From positions 806,001-870,000 of the forward strand of contig CAWGPF010000001.1 of assembly GCA_963824395.1 (NCBI GenBank): 64,000 nt of DNA, read 5' to 3'. This DNA is from 13-2-20CM-66-19 sp963824395. Lineage in GTDB: Bacteria; Pseudomonadota; Gammaproteobacteria; Steroidobacterales; Steroidobacteraceae. Below the pieces are notes generated by a model, which saw only the letters and a program-made list of their open reading frames with translations, ran no database searches and was not told the DNA's origin. This document shows, one piece after another, positions 31,271 to 42,570 of the stretch (the first letter of the stretch is position 1; every line of letters starts with the position of its first letter). Position numbers and translations under genes: made by a program.

Positions 31271-32263
31271 TCAGCGGCCACCCTGACCCTCGTGAGCCCC
31301 CGCGGTACCCGGATGTCCCTGGGCGCCCTGTTCATGGCCACCACCCCCCTGAGGGGCGTGAGCTGGCGGGACCGTGGCGGCGTTGTGGTACACCGGCGCC
31401 GCCCCGGCGGACGGGTGAGGCGCATAGGCGGGGACCGGACTGTGCTGCGCGGAAGCGCCATGCGCCGCGCCGCCGCCCTGCGGGTGACCCGCATAAGCGA
31501 TCGCAGGATCGGCACTGTGCGGGGCGGTGGCGTGCGAAACACCCGCAGCGCCGCGCGCCGCGACCACGTCATGTCCGCTGAAGGCCGCGGGACGGGCGGT
31601 GGCGGCGATCGGGGGGCGCCCGCCATTCACCGCGGCGCGCAGCGATTCATCGTTGCGCGCCATGCTTTCGTGCGCGCGCTGCTCGGCGGTGAAGGCTACG
31701 TGCTGCTCGTGTGCCGCGGACAGCTCCGCCGCGCTCGGGCGTGCCACGACGCCGCCGGTGCCGCCGTTGTAGCTGACCCGCGTGACCGTGGTGTTGTTGA
31801 CCACCGTGCGCGTGTATACGTTGGTCACGTTGATGGTGCGCACGTTGTTGACGGTCGTGTTGTACAGGAACCGGTTACCGTGCCAGTAGCCGCCCTCATA
31901 ACCCACCCCGCCATAGCCGTAGCCGTAGTTCACGCCGCCGTAGAAGCCGATGTGCGGGCCCCAATAGCCGGCGTGCCACAGATAGGCACCGTCACCCCAG
32001 CCCCAGTATCCCGGGGTCCACAGGAGTCCCACCGCCGGCGGCATGACCCACGTCCCCGGCACCCAGTAGTAGCCCGTCGGCGCCCACGCCCAGTACCCGG
32101 GAGTCCAGATGTAGCCCGGCGCCGGAATCGCCGGCTGCACATAGACCGGCAGCACCGGGGGTGCGAGATTGACCAATACACCGACCACGACCGCCGCCGG
32201 CGCCGCGAGGGGCAGCAGCGCGAGTGTGATCGGCACGAGCAGGGCGCGAAGCAGGTTGCGCAT
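31271..32263 (-). CDS. Secreted YXWGXW-repeat protein with His/Gly/Pro-rich tail
   Basis: A 330-residue exported protein with a signal peptide ending near APAAV. Residues about 45-105 hold four tandem WxPGYW-type repeats (WTPGYWAW, WVPGTWV, WTPGYWGW, WHAGYWG), the YXWGXW motif of uncharacterised outer-membrane-associated lipoprotein-like proteins. Then comes a Tyr/Gly-rich segment and a Thr/Val/Asn-rich beta region (NNVRTINVTNVYTRTVVNN). A 150-residue low-complexity tail rich in Ala, His, Gly and Pro follows. ATG 32263 has GGAGGAG upstream. Function unknown. Confidence 0.75.
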   Translation of the reverse strand: MRNLLRALLVPITLALLPLAAPAAVVVGVLVNLAPPVLPVYVQPAIPAPGYIWTPGYWAWAPTGYYWVPGTWVMPPAVGLLWTPGYWGWGDGAYLWHAGYWGPHIGFYGGVNYGYGYGGVGYEGGYWHGNRFLYNTTVNNVRTINVTNVYTRTVVNNTTVTRVSYNGGTGGVVARPSAAELSAAHEQHVAFTAEQRAHESMARNDESLRAAVNGGRPPIAATARPAAFSGHDVVAARGAAGVSHATAPHSADPAIAYAGHPQGGGAAHGASAQHSPVPAYAPHPSAGAAPVYHNAATVPPAHAPQGGGGHEQGAQGHPGTAGAHEGQGGR

Positions 32264-32365
32264 GATGGGTACTCCTCCGCCATCACGGTGACGCAGGGTC
32301 ACTGAACCAAGGCTGAATTCGCGGCTGTCTGCCGGTTACGACAGCCGCACGGCGCCGATGGCTTT

Positions 32366-32983
32366 TCAGAACCAGCTGTAGTTGAAACTGATGCTGATGC
32401 GCTCGGCGGCGCGCTGCTGCGGGGCCACCTCGTGGCGCAGCCAGCTTTCGAACAGCACCACCTGACCGGCGCGTGCCGGCAGGACCACCCAGGCACGGCT
32501 GGCACGCGTGGCGCGAGCGCGTCGCGGGGGCGCGGCCATGAAGCGCTCCAGGCGCGGATCTTCGAACTTAATCCCCGGCGCGCGCTCGGGGACCTGAACG
32601 TAATACGTGCCGCTGATGCTCGACAGCGGGTGCAGGTGCAGGCCGTGCACGGCTCCGGCCCCCATGATGTTGACCCAGCAGTCGGTCATCGTGAGCTCAC
32701 GTCCCTCGAGGTCGAACTCGAGCGCGCGCGCAAAGCGCGCGACGTGGCGGTCGAGCCGGCGCTCGAGAGCGGCGAAGGTGGGCGAGAGGCGGTGCATGCG
32801 GTGCGCGGAGCTGTAGGAGGTGTAGCCGCCGGGGTAGTTACGCTCCGACCAGCGCACGCCGGCGACATCATCATGACGCAGCGCGCGGCATTCGCGCCGC
32901 AGGCGGTTGTTGAGGGCGCGCCAGCCGCGCGGCCCCAGGGCCGCCTGGTAGATCCGCGTCGGAAACAACAGCTGTATGGCCAT
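32366..32983 (-). CDS. Putative 2OG-Fe(II) oxygenase (TIGR02466 type)
   Basis: A 205-residue protein of the TIGR02466 type. It begins FPTRIYQAAL, then has TDCWVNIMGAGAVHGLHLHPLSSISGTYYVQVP. The HxHP...SG.YYVxxP motif is the family core, and the HLH histidines are likely metal ligands. A distal His lies in ESWLRHEVAP, followed by RISISFNYSW. Many relatives sit in phage or cyanophage genomes, but no phage genes are nearby. It is a second, unrelated 2OG-oxygenase-like gene in this window. Substrate unknown. Confidence 0.75.
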   Translation of the reverse strand: MAIQLLFPTRIYQAALGPRGWRALNNRLRRECRALRHDDVAGVRWSERNYPGGYTSYSSAHRMHRLSPTFAALERRLDRHVARFARALEFDLEGRELTMTDCWVNIMGAGAVHGLHLHPLSSISGTYYVQVPERAPGIKFEDPRLERFMAAPPRRARATRASRAWVVLPARAGQVVLFESWLRHEVAPQQRAAERISISFNYSWF

Positions 32984-33066
32984 GATTCGCGCCCGAGTAT
33001 GCGGGGCGCTTGCGAACTGGTCTATGATTCCCCCCTTGCCCGAAGCCCCCAGATGGACTCCTCTTA

Positions 33067-34635
<1,569 letters not shown>

Positions 34636-34816
34636 CCGCTCCCGCCGCCCGGTGCGCGCACCCGCTGCGCTGACCCCGGGGGTTGGCTCATTGCAACACT
34701 CTATAGTCCGTAGCGAGCCGCCCCACGGTCACTTGAACTTACGAGATTCGCGACGCTCTTAGTTAGACTTACCAACCCCGCACGCACCGTGCGCGTTCGA
34801 TCAAAGGGACCACTGA

Positions 34817-35407
34817 ATGCGTCTAATGACCTCAATGCTGCTCTGCGCGGGCCTCGCCGTGAGCACTGCCGCGAGCGCGGATGACCTGCTCGGTCTCTAC
34901 GTCGGTGCCGGCGTCGGCCAGTCACAGCTGCAGCAGAACTACTGGCAGATCGACGCGCATACCACCGGCTGGAAGCTGGTCGCCGGCTGGCGTCCGCTCT
35001 CATTCGTGGGCGCGGAAATCGACTACGCGGACCTCGGCAGCAAGGACGTCAGCTATTTCGGCACCACCGGCTACACCCAGGTCTCGACGAAGGCGCGTGC
35101 CGCCAGTGCCTATGCCGTCGGTTACCTTCCGGTGCCGGTGCCATGGCTCAGTCTGTACGTCAAAGGTGGCGCCACCCGCGTGACCGCCGACACCCACGGC
35201 TCAACCTCCCCGGGCGGCTGTCCGGCGGGGAGCTCCCCGTGTGGTCCGAGCTACTTCACGACCGACAGCACGAGCACCAAGTTCGCCTGGGGAGCCGGAG
35301 CGGAGTTCAAGTTCGGACTGCCGGGCATCCGGGTCGAGTACGAGCGCTTGAACGGGCCGCAGGGCGATAACGCGCTGCTTTCGGTCGCCGCGACGCTCAA
35401 TTTCTGA
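34817..35407 (+). CDS. Outer-membrane beta-barrel protein (OmpA/Opa-like porin fold)
   Basis: A 196-residue protein with a signal peptide ending near AASADD. It is predicted to form an eight-strand barrel: YVGAGVGQSQL at the start, GWKLVAGWRPLSFVGAEIDYADLG, YAVGYLPVPVPWLSLYVKGGAT, KFAWGAGAEFKFG, and the last strand ending in Phe (AATLNF) for outer-membrane insertion. One external loop has two cysteines (GGCPAGSSPCGP) likely to form a disulfide. Role unknown. Convergent with dctA. Confidence 0.8.
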   Translation: MRLMTSMLLCAGLAVSTAASADDLLGLYVGAGVGQSQLQQNYWQIDAHTTGWKLVAGWRPLSFVGAEIDYADLGSKDVSYFGTTGYTQVSTKARAASAYAVGYLPVPVPWLSLYVKGGATRVTADTHGSTSPGGCPAGSSPCGPSYFTTDSTSTKFAWGAGAEFKFGLPGIRVEYERLNGPQGDNALLSVAATLNF

Positions 35408-35462
35408 ATGCGCACCACGCGCTCCTGACGCCAGCCCAGACCCTCGACGTCTAAAGCGCTGC

Positions 35463-35497
35463 CCTCCCCGGCCGCCCTCAGGGGGCGGAAGGGGAGG
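35463..35497 (-). terminator. Two-tier hairpin at the end of dctA
   Basis: CCTCCCC (35463-35469) pairs with GGGGAGG (35491-35497), and inside it CCGCCC (35472-35477) pairs with GGGCGG (35483-35488), leaving a 5-base loop. The dctA stop codon (35478-35480) lies in the loop, so the last codons form one arm. There is no T-run; it could block transcription from either convergent gene. Confidence 0.45.
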
Positions 35498-36764
35498 CAA
35501 GCTGCGCGGGCGCTGTGCCGCCCAGGGTGGCGTGCAGCTTCGCCTCGTCCACCGCGCCACACCACTTGCCCACCACGATGGTTGCCACCCCGTTACCGAC
35601 GAGGTTGGTGAGCGCACGCGCCTCGGACATGAAGCGGTCAATCCCGAGAATGAGCGCCAGGCCCGCCACCGGCACGTGCCCGACCGCGGACAGCGAGGCG
35701 GCGAGCGTGATGAAGCCCCCGCCGGTGACCGCCGCCGCTCCCTTCGAAGTCAGCAGCAGCACCGCGAGCAGCGTCAGCTGGTGCCAGATGTCGAGCGGGG
35801 TGTTGGTGGCCTGCGCGATGTAAATGGCCGCCATGGTGAGGTAGATGGAAGTGCCGTCGAGGTTGAAGGAATAGCCGGCCGGGATCACGAGTCCCACGAC
35901 CGACTTGCGCACCCCTAAGTCCTCCATCTTGTGCAGCATGCGCGGCAGCACCGACTCCGAGGAGGAGGTGCCGAGCACGATCAGCAGCTCATCGCGGATG
36001 TAGCGGCTGAAGCGCAGCACCGAGAAGCCGTGCAGGCGGGCGATGAGGCCGAGCACGCCGAGCACGAAGATGACGCAGGTGAGGTAGAAGCATCCCATGA
36101 GTCCTGCGAGCCCCAGCAGCGACTCCACCCCGAAGCGGCCCACGGTGAAGGCCATCGCCCCGAGCGCCCCGACGGGCGCCAGACGCATGACGTAGCCGAC
36201 GATGCGGAAGAACACCTGCCCGCCCTCTTCCACGATGCGGAACAGCGGGTTGTCGCGGCCGCCGGCCGCGTGCAGCGCAAAGCCGCAGAGGATCGCGAGC
36301 AGCAGCACCTGCAGCACGTCGCCGCTCGCGAAGGCGCCGAAGAAGGTCGCCGGGATGATGTTGAGGATGAAGTCCGTGACCCCGGGGATCGCACCGGGCG
36401 TGGTGTACTGCGCGATGGCGTGGGCATCGAGCGTCGCGGCGTCGGCGTTGACGCCAACGCCCGGCTTCAGGAGGTTGACGATCACGAGGCCGATGAGGAG
36501 CGCGAGCGTCGACACCACCTCGAAGTAAAGGAGTGCGAGGCCGCCGGCCTTGCCGACCTCGCGCAGCTTCGCCATGCCGGCGATGCCGGTGACCACGGTG
36601 CAGAAGATGATCGGCGCGATCAGCAGCTTGATCAGCTTGATGAAGCCGTCTGCGAGGGGCTTGAGCTGCTGGGCGAAATGCGGAAGGAAAATGCCCAGCG
36701 CCACACCGAGCGCGATCGCGATCAGCACCTGCACATACAAGGAACGCCAGATCCCGCGGCGCAT
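35478..36764 (-). CDS. dctA: C4-dicarboxylate:cation symporter DctA
   Basis: A 428-residue inner-membrane transporter of the DAACS family that imports succinate, fumarate and malate with protons or sodium. It has eight predicted helices and two hairpins. Family motifs are visible: IKLLIAPIIFCTVVTGIA, the serine-rich reentrant loop LGTSSSESVLP, GYSFNLDGTSIYLTMAAIYIAQ, and GGGFITLAASLSA followed by DRFMSEARALTNLVGNGVA. Its position beside the glyoxylate-shunt genes fits growth on C4 acids and acetate. Confidence 0.94.
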   Translation of the reverse strand: MRRGIWRSLYVQVLIAIALGVALGIFLPHFAQQLKPLADGFIKLIKLLIAPIIFCTVVTGIAGMAKLREVGKAGGLALLYFEVVSTLALLIGLVIVNLLKPGVGVNADAATLDAHAIAQYTTPGAIPGVTDFILNIIPATFFGAFASGDVLQVLLLAILCGFALHAAGGRDNPLFRIVEEGGQVFFRIVGYVMRLAPVGALGAMAFTVGRFGVESLLGLAGLMGCFYLTCVIFVLGVLGLIARLHGFSVLRFSRYIRDELLIVLGTSSSESVLPRMLHKMEDLGVRKSVVGLVIPAGYSFNLDGTSIYLTMAAIYIAQATNTPLDIWHQLTLLAVLLLTSKGAAAVTGGGFITLAASLSAVGHVPVAGLALILGIDRFMSEARALTNLVGNGVATIVVGKWCGAVDEAKLHATLGGTAPAQLASPSAP

Positions 36765-36830
36765 GCTGCCCCCAAACGACGCCGGCTGCCGCCGGCGTCT
36801 CAGCCTACCGCTTTCGCGAGCTACGCGCGC

Positions 36831-38132
36831 CTAGGACACCTTGTGGAACTGCTGCTCCTCGGTGCTGCCGGTGAGGGCGGTGATGGAGGAGGTGCCGCCG
36901 GCGACGGTCTGGGTCACCGCATCGAAGTAGCCCGCCCCGACTTCGCGCTGGTGCTTGGTCGCTGTGTAACCGTGCGCCTCGGCGGCGAACTCGGCCTGCT
37001 GCAGGGTGACGTACGCGCTCATCTGCGTCGCCTTGTAGCCGCGGGCGAGCTCGAACATGGAGAAGTTGAGCGCGTGGAAGCCGGCGAGCGTGATGAACTG
37101 GAAGCGGTAGCCCATGGCCGCAAGCTCGCGCTGAAACTTCGCGATCTGCGCATCGTCGAGCTTGCGCTTCCAGTTAAAGGAAGGGGAACAGTTGTAGGCG
37201 AGCAGCTTCCCCGGGAATTTCGCGTGCACTCCTTCGGCGAACTCGCGCGCCTCCTGCAGATCGGGCTTGGCGGTCTCGCACCACACCAGATCCGCGTACG
37301 GAGCATAGGCGAGGCCGCGCGCGATCGCCTGTTTCAGTCCCGCCTTCACCGTGAAGAAGCCCTCGGCAGTGCGCCCCTTGGCGGCATCGATGAAGGCCCG
37401 GTCGCGCTCATCCACGTCGGTGGTGAGTAGCGTTGCGCCTTCCGCATCAGTGCGCGCCACCAGTACCGTGGGCACGTTGGAGACATCCGCCGCCAGGCGC
37501 GCGGCGATCAGCTTGTTGACCGCCTCCTGCGTCGGCACCAGCACCTTGCCGCCCATATGGCCGCACTTCTTGGCCGAAGACAGCTGGTCCTCGAAGTGCA
37601 CACCGGCGGCGCCGGCGTCGATCATCTGCTTCATGAGTTCGAAGGCGTTGAGCACGCCGCCGAAGCCCGCCTCGGCATCCGCCACGATCGGCTTGAGCCA
37701 ATCGATCGAGTCATCCCCTTCCGCGTGATGAATCTCATCGGCCCGCCGCAGGGTGTTGTTGATGCGCCGCACCACCGCCGGCACCGAGTCGGCAGGGTAC
37801 AGCGACTGGTCCGGGTACATCTCGCCGGAGAGGTTGGCATCCCCGGCGACCTGCCAGCCGGAGAGGTAGATCGCATCCAGCCCCGCCTTGACCTGCTGCA
37901 TCGCCTGATTGCCGGTGAGCGCCCCGAGCGCGTTGACGAAGGGCTTCTCGTTCAGATACCGCCACAGCTTCTCCGCGGTCAGGCGCGCGATCGAGTGCTC
38001 GACCGGGATCGTGCCGCGCAGGCGCACGACGTCCTTGGCATCGTAACCGCGCTCAACGCCATGCCAGCGCGGGCTCTCGCGCCAGCTACGCCGCAGTTCT
38101 TCAGCCGTGGGCAGGGATTTCGCAGCACTCAT
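36831..38132 (-). CDS. aceA: Isocitrate lyase
   Basis: A 433-residue glyoxylate-shunt enzyme that splits isocitrate into succinate and glyoxylate. The catalytic KKCGHMGGK loop is present with its active Cys, along with the Mg-site IVADAEAGFGG and HFEDQLSS, and the C-terminal NCSPSFNW and TLAGFHALN segments. Length matches the AceA class of E. coli. It lies 36 bases downstream of malate synthase on the same strand, so the two form an aceBA operon, divergent from the ScfR-like regulator. Confidence 0.97.
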   Translation of the reverse strand: MSAAKSLPTAEELRRSWRESPRWHGVERGYDAKDVVRLRGTIPVEHSIARLTAEKLWRYLNEKPFVNALGALTGNQAMQQVKAGLDAIYLSGWQVAGDANLSGEMYPDQSLYPADSVPAVVRRINNTLRRADEIHHAEGDDSIDWLKPIVADAEAGFGGVLNAFELMKQMIDAGAAGVHFEDQLSSAKKCGHMGGKVLVPTQEAVNKLIAARLAADVSNVPTVLVARTDAEGATLLTTDVDERDRAFIDAAKGRTAEGFFTVKAGLKQAIARGLAYAPYADLVWCETAKPDLQEAREFAEGVHAKFPGKLLAYNCSPSFNWKRKLDDAQIAKFQRELAAMGYRFQFITLAGFHALNFSMFELARGYKATQMSAYVTLQQAEFAAEAHGYTATKHQREVGAGYFDAVTQTVAGGTSSITALTGSTEEQQFHKVS

Positions 38133-38168
38133 GAATACGCCTCGATTGGATTAGGGAGCAAAAGGGGA

Positions 38169-39794
<1,626 letters not shown>

Positions 39795-39822
39795 GGCTGC
39801 CCCAATATACGGCGATTGGTGA

Positions 39823-39860
39823 TGAAATTTGACTGTAGAAACTTCACACTGTTAATTTCA
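39823..39860. promoter_or_regulatory. Likely operator between aceB and the ScfR/RamB-like regulator
   Basis: An AT-rich island in the 106-base divergent gap. TGAAATT (39823-39829) and AATTTCA (39854-39860) are perfect inverted arms, with GAAACTTC (39838-39845) in the centre. On the minus strand GTGAA repeats at 15-base spacing. The element covers the -35 area expected for aceB. It is the natural place for the adjacent regulator to bind both promoters. Confidence 0.5.
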
Positions 39861-39900
39861 CAGACCCGGTCCCAGTGCCCCGCCACGGGCGGTTAGACAT

Positions 39901-41448
39901 ATGCTCCCGCTGCTGCGCAAAGGTCATTTTCTCGGCGCCAAGCTGCGCGCCCTGCGCAAGGCCAACGGGCTGACGCTTGAGGAACTGTCGGGGCGCTGCG
40001 TGCAGCGCGACGCCGCCGTCGGCCCCTCCGTCTCATACCTCAGCATGATCGAGAGTGGCAAGCGCACGCCTTCCACGCAGCTCCTGGAGCTGCTGGCGGC
40101 GGTATTCCAGCGCCCGAGCGCCTGGTTCCTGGACGAGAGCGCCGGTCTTGAGCTGGCGCCGGCCGCGGCCGGCCAGAGCACGGCCCGGGTACCGCTCGAG
40201 CCTGCTTTCCTGTTCTCCAAAACCCTCCTGCAGGCGGCCATCCCGGAGCTGCTGGCGCAGACGGGCACGAGCGGCCGCCAGTTCGCTCATCTGCTCATCC
40301 GCTCCCACCAGGAACTCTCGCGCAACGACTTCCCGGACCTTGAGCGCGCGGCTGACCAGGTGAGCGAGCGGCGCTTCCCGCTCAGCGTGGATGACCTCAT
40401 GCGGCTGTGCCGGCGCCACGGGCTGGAGATCCGCTGGTTCGAGCGCAAGCCGCTGCTCGCGCGCGACAAGGACCGCGAGGTGCGCAGCATGGTGCGCTCG
40501 TTCTTCGAGCCGCCGCGCATCATCTATGCGAACAAGGCGCTGCAGGCCGATCCTGCGCGGCTGAAGTTCGACCTGGCCGCGCACATCGCCCACAAGGTTC
40601 TGCACGGCGGGGATGGGCTGAAGTCCGCCCACGCCACCGGTGGGGAGATGGGCGGCAGCCCCGAGGGCGGCTCTGCTGCCGGCGGCATGAACGCCCAGGA
40701 CGTCCTGCACGCCTGGCGCGACTTCGAGTGCAGCTTCTTCGCCGGCGCACTGCTCGCCCCGCGCGTACCGTTCCGGCGCTTCCTCGCGCGCGAGCGCCAC
40801 CGCGTCGAGGCCGGAGCGAAGCTCGAGCTGACGCCCGCGGTCGTCATGCGGCGCATGACCAAGGTCTCCTCTTACCCCTACTGGCACTTCTTCGATGCCT
40901 ACCCACCCGGCTACCTGCGCGCGGTCTACCGCGGCAACGGTATCCCGCTGCCGTGGGGCAATCTCGCCCAGGTGAGCGACCCGTGCCCGAACTGGGCGGT
41001 GTTCCGCATGATCGACGGCGAGCACGGTCTTAGCGGCTCGCAGATCTCGGTGCTGCGCGATGGCGCGCGCTCGCTCCTTTACTGCTGCCACTCGATCCGC
41101 GTGCACGACATGGCCGGCAACCCGCACGTGCTGTCGGTGGGCGTGGATCTCGCCCCCGCGCTCGCCACCCACAGCGTGGCGAGCGAGGCCGTGGTGGACT
41201 CGATCTTCCGTGAGTGCCTGCACCGCCGCGGCGAGGGGCGCATTCCCAAGGCCGCCGCGCAGGTGTTGAGCGCGGTGGCCAACGTCCTCAACATTGCCTG
41301 GATCGAGGATGCGCTGGCGCATCCGGCGCGCATCATCTGCCCGCGCAGCAACCACTGCCCGCGCCCGGAGCGCTGCGAGGGCGCCCGCCCCTCGCGGGCC
41401 CGCGAGATCGCGGACGTGCGCGATGAGATCCTCGGACGGGAGGCCTGA
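39901..41448 (+). CDS. ScfR/RamB-type transcriptional regulator of acetate/short-chain acyl metabolism
   Basis: A 515-residue DNA-binding regulator. The N-terminal HTH_3 (Cro/XRE) domain covers residues about 10-75 (LGAKLRALRKANGLTLEELS, then SVSYLSMIESGKRTPS). A central degenerate IrrE/DUF955-like region follows (IIYANKALQADPARLKFDLAAHIAHKVLH). The C-terminal DUF2083-type effector domain is cysteine-containing (PCPNWAVFRM, YCCHSIRV, ICPRSNHCPRPERCEGARP). Relatives such as RamB control isocitrate lyase and malate synthase or short-chain acyl-CoA genes. A Gly/Ser-rich insert near residue 240 is unusual. It is divergent from aceBA, its likely target. Confidence 0.88.
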   Translation: MLPLLRKGHFLGAKLRALRKANGLTLEELSGRCVQRDAAVGPSVSYLSMIESGKRTPSTQLLELLAAVFQRPSAWFLDESAGLELAPAAAGQSTARVPLEPAFLFSKTLLQAAIPELLAQTGTSGRQFAHLLIRSHQELSRNDFPDLERAADQVSERRFPLSVDDLMRLCRRHGLEIRWFERKPLLARDKDREVRSMVRSFFEPPRIIYANKALQADPARLKFDLAAHIAHKVLHGGDGLKSAHATGGEMGGSPEGGSAAGGMNAQDVLHAWRDFECSFFAGALLAPRVPFRRFLARERHRVEAGAKLELTPAVVMRRMTKVSSYPYWHFFDAYPPGYLRAVYRGNGIPLPWGNLAQVSDPCPNWAVFRMIDGEHGLSGSQISVLRDGARSLLYCCHSIRVHDMAGNPHVLSVGVDLAPALATHSVASEAVVDSIFRECLHRRGEGRIPKAAAQVLSAVANVLNIAWIEDALAHPARIICPRSNHCPRPERCEGARPSRAREIADVRDEILGREA

Positions 41449-41491
41449 TCGCTTAAGATTCCGGGGTCATTTCAGCGAAAGCTCCGCACGC

Positions 41492-42415
41492 ATGCGCCCG
41501 AGATCCCTGTGCCTCGCCCTCGCCGCCGCAGCGCTCGCAGGCGCCGCCACCGTCCTCGCCGCCGCCGTGGATCCTGCGGCCGAGCAGGCGGACGTGCTGG
41601 CGTGGCGCCAGCAGCGCTTCGCCTCCCTCACGAGCGACAGCGGCTGGCTGACGCTCGCCGGACTTTTCTGGCTGAACCCGGGCAGCAACTCTTTCGGCAG
41701 CGGCTCCGGGAATGACCTCGTGCTGCACAACTCCGCGCTCGCCGACACCGCCGGCTCCTTCGACCTTAAGGGCGGCAGCGTCACCTTCAGCGCGCAGCCC
41801 GACGGCGGCGTGACGCTCAACGGCCAGCCGTTCGGCTCAGTGACGCTCAAGAGCGATGCCGGGGGCGACCCGACCGTGCTCGCCAGCGGCCCGCTGCGCT
41901 TCTTCGTCATCGAGCGCGCCGGCAAGCTGGCGGTGCGCGTGCGCGACCTGAACAACCCGCGGCGCCTTGAGTTCCGCGGGCTCGAGTACTTCCCCGTCAG
42001 CACGGGCTGGGCGATCACTGCGCGCTTCGTGCCCTACCCGCCCGGCAAACACATCCGCATCGTCAACATCCTCGGCATGGAGGAGGATGACGTGTCTCCG
42101 GGGGCCGTGGAATTCAGCCGCAACGGCCGCACCCTCAGGCTCGATACCGTTCTCGAAGACCCGAACGCGACCGAGCTCTTCATCATGTTCGCCGACGCCA
42201 CCAGCGGCCAGCAGACCTACGGCGGCGGCCGCTTCCTCTACATCCCGCGCCCCTCAGGGTCCACGGTGCTGGTGGATTTCAACAAGGCCTTCAACCCGCC
42301 GTGCGCACTCAATGACTTCGCCACCTGCCCGCTGCCCCCGTCGCAGAACCGCCTGCAGCTGAAGGTCAGCGCGGGGGAGCTCAAGTACGCGGGCGCCCCC
42401 GCGCACGCGCAGTAA
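41492..42415 (+). CDS. Secreted DUF1684 family protein
   Basis: A 307-residue exported protein with an Ala-rich signal peptide (cleavage near VLAAAVD). DUF1684 segments are AEQADVLAWRQQRFASLTSDSGWLTLAGLFWL, FFVIERAGKLAVRVRDLNNPRR, and TYGGGRFLYIPRPSGSTVLVDFNKAFNPPCALNDFATCPLPP. The last is close to the family signature GGRYL...P..G.v.lDFN.AYNPPCAFT.ya.CPLPP. The family has no proven activity. ATG 41492 starts the signal peptide; the frame runs open upstream into the regulator gene. Confidence 0.82.
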   Translation: MRPRSLCLALAAAALAGAATVLAAAVDPAAEQADVLAWRQQRFASLTSDSGWLTLAGLFWLNPGSNSFGSGSGNDLVLHNSALADTAGSFDLKGGSVTFSAQPDGGVTLNGQPFGSVTLKSDAGGDPTVLASGPLRFFVIERAGKLAVRVRDLNNPRRLEFRGLEYFPVSTGWAITARFVPYPPGKHIRIVNILGMEEDDVSPGAVEFSRNGRTLRLDTVLEDPNATELFIMFADATSGQQTYGGGRFLYIPRPSGSTVLVDFNKAFNPPCALNDFATCPLPPSQNRLQLKVSAGELKYAGAPAHAQ

Positions 42416-42429
42416 CGGCCCGCTCAGCG

Positions 42430-42443
42430 GCCGCCCGGGCGGC
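42430..42443. repeat. 14-base GC palindrome between convergent genes
   Basis: GCCGCCCGGGCGGC is perfectly self-complementary and sits in the 155-base gap between the convergent DUF1684 and E2 genes. Nothing else is recognisable in the gap. It may be part of a bidirectional transcription stop; there is no T-run. Confidence 0.35.
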
Positions 42444-42570
42444 GGGCGAGATCCCAACGGATGCGCTTGCGACATGCGCCACCGACTCAGTCCCCCGAGC
42501 AGCGCGCCGCGCAGGGCCGCCCGGGCGCGACTTGCAGGACCGGGGATCATCCCTCGCGCGCCGCCGTCCC

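Noticed and set aside
32366..32983. TIGR02466-type oxygenase as a phage marker
   Set aside because: Neighbours are ordinary chromosomal genes and no capsid, tail or lysis gene is present, so phage origin of the region is not supported.
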